Shown in pieces: positions 41,667 through 46,457 of a stretch of 46,457 bases of DNA. Positions within the stretch are counted from its first letter, which is position 1, and the number at the start of each line of letters is the position of its first letter. The notes beneath the pieces are model-generated. The model ran no database searches and was not told the origin of the DNA. It worked only from the letters and a program-made list of their open reading frames with translations. Location: the NCBI GenBank assembly GCA_947475245.1, contig CANJLW010000035.1:1-46457 (forward strand), written 5' to 3'. Position numbers and translations under genes: made by a program. Source of the DNA: Acetobacteraceae bacterium. GTDB taxonomy: Bacteria > Pseudomonadota > Alphaproteobacteria > Acetobacterales > Acetobacteraceae.

Positions 41667-42560
41667 TCAGTTCAGCGCCCAGAGACCGACTTCGTAGCCG
41701 GGGACGAAGTTGCGGTTGCTCATGTCGGGATTGCGGTTGACGAACACGCGATTGAACATCGGGTGACGCATGCTGCGTGTTTCGTGTTCGATACGGAACA
41801 GCGGCTTGTTGGTGTCGACATCGACGATGTCGAGGAAGCGATACTGGTGCTGGTCGCTTTCCTCGCTGATCAGCCCGCGCTCGACCAGCTTCTTATGCGG
41901 TCCGGAGAAATCGGCGAGCGTGATCTGGATGTGATGCCCGTCGTATTCTGGAAGTTCGGCGTTCGTCTCGCGATAGATGACCTTGGCTTCCATCGAGCAG
42001 TTGGCCCAGGCGTAGGGGCCGCGCTCGTCCTGCGACACTCCGGCGATGCCGCCGAGGATTTCGCGGTAGAAGCGCGCGATGGCTTCCAGGTCGGTGCCGG
42101 CGGGGATGTCGAACTCGACATAGGGCATGCCGACGCGCATCGGGCCGAACTTCGCCGGCGTCGGGGCATGCATACGGATGCGATTGCCCCAGGGGCAGGT
42201 GGTTTCGACGACGTCGCCGGCTTCCCGGAACGAGAATTGCGTGCCTTCGAGGAACTTCTTCGCGTAGGTCAGGCGCTTGAGCAGCGCTTCCAGATCGGGA
42301 ACGACCAATCCGGTGGTGCCGCGCACGACCTGCGTGCCGCGAGTCGGCAGATGGAACTGGCCGCGACCGACGTTGACCCACATATTCTCGAGCCCCGCCA
42401 TCAGGTAGGGGTCGCGGGTCAGGCCGAGACCCATGATGTAATAGGCGGTCGCCAGACCCTGGTCCGGCACGGTCACGTTGACGTGCCCCAACTCAACGAT
42501 GTTGCCGAGATCTTCGACCGTGCGATCGAATGTCGGCGGCGCTGTCATTGTGTCGTTCAT
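41667..42560 (-). CDS. VOC-superfamily protein (glyoxalase/extradiol-dioxygenase fold)
   Basis: 297 residues from ATG 42560, with AAGGAT upstream; the frame is open further but reads antisense through the amidase gene. Two beta-alpha-beta-beta-beta modules are visible: GNIVELGHVNVTVPDQGLATAYYIMGLGLTRD (part, from residue 20) and MPYVEFDIPAGTDLEAIARFYREILG (part, from 145). Candidate metal ligands include His26, His70, Glu149 and His209/210. The family covers ring-cleaving dioxygenases, glyoxalases and epimerases, so the reaction is open. It is followed by the hotdog gene and is divergent from an amidase gene; a role in catabolism of an aromatic or amide compound would fit. Confidence 0.82.
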   Translation of the reverse strand: MNDTMTAPPTFDRTVEDLGNIVELGHVNVTVPDQGLATAYYIMGLGLTRDPYLMAGLENMWVNVGRGQFHLPTRGTQVVRGTTGLVVPDLEALLKRLTYAKKFLEGTQFSFREAGDVVETTCPWGNRIRMHAPTPAKFGPMRVGMPYVEFDIPAGTDLEAIARFYREILGGIAGVSQDERGPYAWANCSMEAKVIYRETNAELPEYDGHHIQITLADFSGPHKKLVERGLISEESDQHQYRFLDIVDVDTNKPLFRIEHETRSMRHPMFNRVFVNRNPDMSNRNFVPGYEVGLWALN

Positions 42561-42677
42561 ATCTGGGTATCCTTCATTTCTGGGTATCCCCTTTTGCCGG
42601 AGTTCGCACCGATGAGGCATGATAAGCCCAGGCACGGGCGACGGTCCATGCCCGCCTGCAACGCCTGGGGGAACGCA
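42561..42677. promoter_or_regulatory. Divergent intergenic region with a short direct repeat
   Basis: This 117-base gap separates the VOC gene (minus) from the amidase gene (plus). TCTGGGTATCC occurs twice, at 42562-42572 and 42579-42589 (period 17). On the minus strand the copies overlap the ribosome site of the VOC gene, so the repeat may be a duplicated translation signal or a binding site. No clear -10/-35 pair was found. Confidence 0.4.
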
Positions 42678-44165
42678 ATGGCCATCATGGGGTGGGACGA
42701 ATGGGCAAGCCGCGACGCGGTCGGCCTGGCGGCATTGATCAGCGCCGGACAGATCACGCCTCGGGAAGCCGCCGATCAGGCCGCCGAGGCGGTCGCGCGG
42801 TTGAACCCGCGCCTGGATGCCGTGATCGAACTGTTCGAGGATACGCGGGCCGATCCCGATACCGATCGGCCCAACCGTGAGGGCGCATTGTACGGCGTCC
42901 CGATGTTCCTCAAGGACCTGGGTTCGGGATTGCGCGGGCGCCGGCAGGCTTCCGGTTCGGCCTTGACCGCCGAGACGATCGTCGGCGCGACCGATCCGAC
43001 GGTGGAGAATTTTTTGCGCGCGGGATTGGTGCCGCTGGGTCGGTCGGCGACTCCCGAATTCGGGATGACCTTCGACACGACCACCGCCATCGACGGTCGG
43101 GTCGCGATCACGCGCAATCCCTGGAACCTGGAACACACGCCGGGCGGTTCGTCCGGCGGGTCCGCGGCGGCGGTCAGCGCGGGAATCGTGCCGCTTTCCA
43201 TGTCGTCCGACGGTGGTGGCTCGACGCGCATTCCGGCGGCGTTTTGCGGCCTGGTCGGGCTGAAGGCCTCGCGCGGTCGGGTGCCGCAACCGCTGGGGCG
43301 TAACGAGTATGGGGCCCGCACCAGCATCGACGGCGTTGTGACCCGCAGCGTGCGCGATACGGCCGCGGTGTTCGACTATCTGACCCATGTTCCGACGGGC
43401 GGATCGTTCATTCGCATGGGGCCGCCGACCGGGTCCTATACGGATGCCCTGACGCGGGAGCCCGGCCAACTCCGCATCGGGCTGTCGACCGGGGCGTGGG
43501 GGCGGTCCGGCGCGACCGACCCGCGGATCGTCGCCCGCGTGCGCGCCTTCGCCGTCCTGCTGGAAAACCTGGGGCACCGCGTCGAAGAACTCGACGATGC
43601 CAAAATCTGCGACTGGGAAACGCTGTGGCGCGGCTATATCACGCACTGGGTGGGCAGCAGGGCGACCTTTGCCCTGATGGCGCGGGAGCGCGGCATCGGG
43701 ATGCAGGAACTGCAAACGCTGCTGACGCCGATGGCGTGGCGGCACATGGTTGCGTCGGAGCGGTACGACAAATTTGACATGTTCCGGATGATGAGCGGGA
43801 ACAACACCGTCACACGACAATTCGGCGCCCTGATGGACCGTTACGATCTGTTGCTGACCCCGACCCTGGCGATCCGCGCCCCGAAGGCCAACGGCCCCTA
43901 CGCGATGCTGCGGGACGAAGACCTGGATACCTGGGTCGGCCGGCTGGCGGACGCCTGCCGTTACACCATGCCGGGTAACGAGACCGGCATGCCCGCGATC
44001 AGCCTGCCCATCGGTTTCGACGACGACGGGTTGCCGATCGGTGCCCAACTGCACGGCAGTTTCGCGCGCGAGGACCTGCTGTTGCAGGTCGCCGCCCAGG
44101 TGGAGCGGGCCGAACCGTCATGGTTCGGCGCCGTTCCGCCCGTGCATGTCACCAAGGACCAATAA
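42678..44165 (+). CDS. Amidase-signature family enzyme
   Basis: 495 residues from ATG 42678, with GGGGGAA seven bases upstream; an extended frame is open on the left but unsupported. The amidase signature is complete: Lys79 in GVPMFLKDLG, cis-Ser158 in TPGGSSGGSAAAVSAG, and nucleophile Ser182 in SSDGGGSTRIPAAFCGLVGLK (part), with spacing equal to that of known Ser-cisSer-Lys amidases. It should hydrolyse a carboxamide to acid and ammonia in the cytoplasm. Specificity is unclear; a GatA role is unlikely because gatB/gatC are absent nearby. It overlaps the MFS gene by 20 bases. Confidence 0.93.
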   Translation: MAIMGWDEWASRDAVGLAALISAGQITPREAADQAAEAVARLNPRLDAVIELFEDTRADPDTDRPNREGALYGVPMFLKDLGSGLRGRRQASGSALTAETIVGATDPTVENFLRAGLVPLGRSATPEFGMTFDTTTAIDGRVAITRNPWNLEHTPGGSSGGSAAAVSAGIVPLSMSSDGGGSTRIPAAFCGLVGLKASRGRVPQPLGRNEYGARTSIDGVVTRSVRDTAAVFDYLTHVPTGGSFIRMGPPTGSYTDALTREPGQLRIGLSTGAWGRSGATDPRIVARVRAFAVLLENLGHRVEELDDAKICDWETLWRGYITHWVGSRATFALMARERGIGMQELQTLLTPMAWRHMVASERYDKFDMFRMMSGNNTVTRQFGALMDRYDLLLTPTLAIRAPKANGPYAMLRDEDLDTWVGRLADACRYTMPGNETGMPAISLPIGFDDDGLPIGAQLHGSFAREDLLLQVAAQVERAEPSWFGAVPPVHVTKDQ

Positions 44166-45396
44166 GCTGGAACACGCGACTCCCGGTCTGCGCACCTTGT
44201 TCGGCTCGCCGTCGTTTCTGCGACTTTGGGCGATCGGCAGCTGCGTCAATACGATGCGCTGGTTCGAACTGCTTTCGGCCGCGCTGTTTACGCTTGAAAT
44301 AACCGGCTCCGGCCTTGCCGTCGCCGTGGTGTCCGCGGCGCGCACGCTGCCGATGCTGCTGCTGGGCGCCTTCGCCGGGGTGATGTCAGAAGCCGTCAAC
44401 CGCAAGCATGTGCTGCTGGTCGGCCAATGCGTCGCGGCCACATCCTCCGGCAGCGTCGCGGTGCTCGCGCTGCTGGATATCGCTCGTCCCTGGCATGTCG
44501 CGCTGGCGGCGCTGGTGACCGGCATCGTGTGGTCCACCGAAATGTCCACCCGCCGACGCATGGTCGGAGAATGCGTCGAGGCCCCGCTGATATCGCGCGC
44601 TTTGGCGTTGGACACGATGTCGAACTCCTTCACGCGGCTGATCGGACCGATGGCGGCGGGCGCGATGTATCAGGCGGTCGGCCTGGCCGGCACCTATGTC
44701 GCCTCCTCCTGCGTGTTCGCGCTGGCGGCCTTGTTGGTGTCCGGGCTGCAGTACCGGCAATCGACCCGCAAGCTCGTCCTTTCGCAGGTGCCGCGCGATC
44801 TGGCGGAAGGTCTGGCCTTTGCCCGCGGGCATGTCACCATCGCCGGCGTGCTGGCGGTCACCATCGCCATGAACCTGGTGGGATTTCCCTACTCCGCCCT
44901 TGTCGCGCCAATCGGGCGGCAGGTCTTCGACGTCTCGCCCTTCCTGGTCGGCGTGCTCGCGGCATCCGAATCCGGCGGCGCGTTTCTGGGCGGGTTTTGG
45001 CTTGCCAGCGGCGCCCCGAAGCTCAGCGGCCGAGTCCTGATGGTCGGCGGCTCACTGCTGTTCCTGACCTGTGTCGCGCTGATGCCCCTGGCGCCGGCGT
45101 TTCCGATTGCCTGCGCGCTGCTCGCCGTCGGCGGCTTCGGGTCCTCGGCATTCGCGAACATGCAGACATCGCTGATCGTGATGCATGCCCCCGCCCATAT
45201 CCGATCGCGGCTGATGGGGCTGCTGACGGTGTGCATTGGGATGGGGCCGCTGGGGATTCTGCTGGTCGGCTTTCTCGCGGACTCGTTCGGTCCAATGCTG
45301 GCCATCGATATGATCGAGGTCGTGGGCATCGTCTGGGTGGCCATCGTCGGCCTGCGCTGGCGCGCCCGCGAAAAGCGCACCCTCCTTCCCCAGTAA
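44146..45396 (+). CDS. Major facilitator superfamily transporter
   Basis: 416 residues from ATG 44146, inside the amidase gene; the alternative is a CTG at 44167 with AAGGA upstream, and the frame is open further left without a good start. About 10-12 hydrophobic helices fill the protein. The first loop has AGVMSEAVNRKHVLLVGQ, a variant of the MFS D-R-x-G-R-R motif between helices 2 and 3, and a similar pseudo-repeat occurs in the second half. The layout is like drug or siderophore exporters of the EntS/DHA3 type. Co-transcription with the amidase suggests export or import of its substrate or product. Confidence 0.88.
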   Translation: MSPRTNKLEHATPGLRTLFGSPSFLRLWAIGSCVNTMRWFELLSAALFTLEITGSGLAVAVVSAARTLPMLLLGAFAGVMSEAVNRKHVLLVGQCVAATSSGSVAVLALLDIARPWHVALAALVTGIVWSTEMSTRRRMVGECVEAPLISRALALDTMSNSFTRLIGPMAAGAMYQAVGLAGTYVASSCVFALAALLVSGLQYRQSTRKLVLSQVPRDLAEGLAFARGHVTIAGVLAVTIAMNLVGFPYSALVAPIGRQVFDVSPFLVGVLAASESGGAFLGGFWLASGAPKLSGRVLMVGGSLLFLTCVALMPLAPAFPIACALLAVGGFGSSAFANMQTSLIVMHAPAHIRSRLMGLLTVCIGMGPLGILLVGFLADSFGPMLAIDMIEVVGIVWVAIVGLRWRAREKRTLLPQ

Positions 45397-45399
45397 CCC

Positions 45400-45431
45400 C
45401 CCGCTCGGCCTTTCCAGAAAGACCGAGCGGG
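45400..45431. terminator. Hairpin between convergent MFS and SDR genes
   Basis: CCCGCTCGG (45400-45408) pairs with CCGAGCGGG (45423-45431), and after one mismatch CTTTC (45410-45414) pairs with GAAAG (45417-45421). The stem fills the 45-base gap between the two stop codons and reads on both strands, so a bidirectional terminator is likely in spite of the missing long U-tract. Confidence 0.55.
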
Positions 45432-45441
45432 AGGGAGGGGT

Positions 45442-46224
45442 TCAGACGACGGGGGTGGCGCCGCCGTCCATGTTGATGGCGGTGCCGGTGGTGAAACCGG
45501 CATGGTCGGAGCACAGGAAGCACGCCATCGCGGCGAATTCCTCGGCCTTGCCCATGCGGCCCACGGGGATGCCGGCACCGGCCTTGGCGACGAATTCTTC
45601 AAACGACGCGTTGGAGCCGACTTCCTTGTAGCGGCGCGCGATCTGGTCGGACACGATCTGGCCGACCAGCATGCCGTTCACCAGAATACCGTGCGGCGCG
45701 CCTTCGCCCGACAGCACCTTCATCAGCGCCATGCCGGCGGCGCGCGACACGGCGGTCGGCGCGCCGTTCGGGCGCGGTGCCTTCGCGCCGGTGTTCAGCA
45801 CGTTGATGATGCGGCCCCACTTGCGCTCCTTCATCCCCGGCCAGCACAGACGGGTCAGGCGGATCGCGGCGAACAGCTTCAGATCCAGGTCTTCCTGCCA
45901 GATATCGTCGGTGATCTGATCCGACGGCATCGCGCGCGACATGCCCGCATTGTTGATCAGGATATCGACCCGCCCGAACGTCTGGACGACGTCGGCGAAG
46001 GTCTTTTCAATATCCGCGGCCTTGGAGACATCGCAGCTGAAGGTGGCGACTTTGCCGACCGCGCCTTCGGATGCGATGGCCTTGGCTTCGGCCAGGCTGT
46101 CCGGGTTGCGCGCCAGGATCGCCACATCGGCGCCGGAGGCCGCGAATTCCTTGGCCATGGCCAGGCCGAGTCCCTTGCTGGCGCCGGTAATGATCGCGAC
46201 GCGACCGTCGAGACGAACTTCCAT
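45442..46224 (-). CDS. Atypical short-chain dehydrogenase/reductase-fold protein
   Basis: 260 residues from ATG 46224, with GGAGGAAA upstream. The Rossmann nucleotide site is intact (TGASKGLG, 13-20; NNAG, 91-94), and the C-terminus GTAINMDGGATPVV is typical of the family. The catalytic residues are not: where YxxxK is expected there is Thr157-Ala-Val-Ser-Arg161, and the catalytic Ser position is Asn144 (NVLNTGAK). It may still bind NAD(P), but classical hydride transfer by Ser-Tyr-Lys is not expected. I recall related proteins with PTxVSR at this place, so this is a subfamily feature rather than random decay. It lies next to an insertion sequence end. Confidence 0.88.
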   Translation of the reverse strand: MEVRLDGRVAIITGASKGLGLAMAKEFAASGADVAILARNPDSLAEAKAIASEGAVGKVATFSCDVSKAADIEKTFADVVQTFGRVDILINNAGMSRAMPSDQITDDIWQEDLDLKLFAAIRLTRLCWPGMKERKWGRIINVLNTGAKAPRPNGAPTAVSRAAGMALMKVLSGEGAPHGILVNGMLVGQIVSDQIARRYKEVGSNASFEEFVAKAGAGIPVGRMGKAEEFAAMACFLCSDHAGFTTGTAINMDGGATPVV

Positions 46225-46308
46225 CGATGTTTCCTCCAATTGGTAACGAGGCATCAGTTTGCGGGAGGATGGGAAAACCGGCAACCGACCGTGTCCATAC
46301 ATTAACCC

Positions 46309-46457
46309 CAGGGGAATCGGGTGAAGGTTTCACCTCTTGATGAGGGCTGCGAGGAAGTCATCATCCCACGCAGCCACTTTCCGCCGCAGGCGTAGCGAGT
46401 CCTTGCTGTTGGCAGTTCGCAGAAGATTGTGCGCCATATGCTTGATGGTTGTGAAAT
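46309..46457 (-). mobile_element. End of an ISAs1-like insertion sequence (continues beyond window)
   Basis: The transposase remnant at the window edge ends at 46330. Outside it, CAGGGGAATCGGGTGAAGG begins at 46309 and looks like an IS terminus that starts with CAGGG. The exact boundary and target duplication cannot be seen without the other end. Confidence 0.5.
46330..46457 (-). CDS. C-terminal end of an ISAs1-family transposase (partial)
   Basis: Forty-one codons are visible on the minus strand before TGA 46332-46330. The peptide contains IKHMAHNLLRTANSKDSLRL and then RRKVAAWDDDFLAALIKR, which is the typical tail of ISAs1/IS4-related transposases. The catalytic DDE part lies outside the window, so it cannot be judged whether the gene is intact. 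Confidence 0.8.
   Translation of the reverse strand, partial: FTTIKHMAHNLLRTANSKDSLRLRRKVAAWDDDFLAALIKR

Noticed and set aside
41622..42677. Upstream extension of the amidase frame to 41622
   Set aside because: It is antisense to the VOC gene, and ATG 42678 has a good ribosome site and fits the family start.
41667..44054. A 795-codon minus-strand frame
   Set aside because: Only the part from 42560 down to 41667 is a VOC protein. The rest is antisense to the amidase gene, whose signature motifs are clear.

Overview
The window is high-GC DNA with dense, compact operons. Gene content and order (an imp-type type VI secretion locus with two tssC genes and tagJ/impE) point to an alphaproteobacterium, probably of the Rhodospirillales/Acetobacterales group. 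No rRNA or tRNA is present to fix the taxon, so this is inference.

Region 1 (1-4553) holds the 3' end of a very large, repetitive, filamentous-haemagglutinin-like secreted adhesin. It overlaps by ATGA a lipoprotein with a TPR-like region and a CHAT (caspase-like) domain whose His/Cys dyad is intact.

Region 2 (4676-33724) is a complete type VI secretion system (T6SS). The first plus-strand operon runs ppkA-like kinase, PAAR tip, vgrG, a small protein of unknown function, tagH (FHA), tssJ, tssK, tssL (with an OmpA-like C-terminus), tssM, tagF, pppA. A minus-strand pair, clpV then hcp, ends in a clear intrinsic terminator. A second plus-strand operon runs tssA, tssB, tssC, a tssC paralogue, tagJ, tssE, tssF, tssG and a SAM-dependent methyltransferase. 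All 13 core Tss components plus PAAR are present and look intact. The kinase, phosphatase, FHA protein and TagF make up a full threonine-phosphorylation control module. Many neighbours overlap by four bases (ATGA/GTGA), so translation is probably coupled.

Region 3 (33762-35568) is a separately promoted pair: an exported OmpA-like protein and a membrane-anchored protein with an HELAH zinc-protease-like motif. A long palindrome sits on its stop codon and on that of the convergent next operon.

Region 4 (38528 down to 35572, minus strand) is an operon of a gamma-glutamyltransferase-like lipoprotein, a small exported cysteine-containing protein and a class I/II aminotransferase.

Region 5 (38529-40056) has no credible gene. 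It carries two arrays of a 107-109 bp direct repeat, separated by a long hairpin with 22-bp perfect arms. Both arrays stop at the same point within a truncated last unit. This is the least explained structure in the window.

Region 6 (40057-46457) holds accessory metabolic genes: a DsbA-like thioredoxin-fold protein, a double-hotdog protein and a VOC-family protein on the minus strand, then an amidase and an MFS transporter on the plus strand, then an SDR-fold protein whose Ser-Tyr-Lys catalytic residues are all replaced. The right edge is the end of an ISAs1-like insertion sequence.
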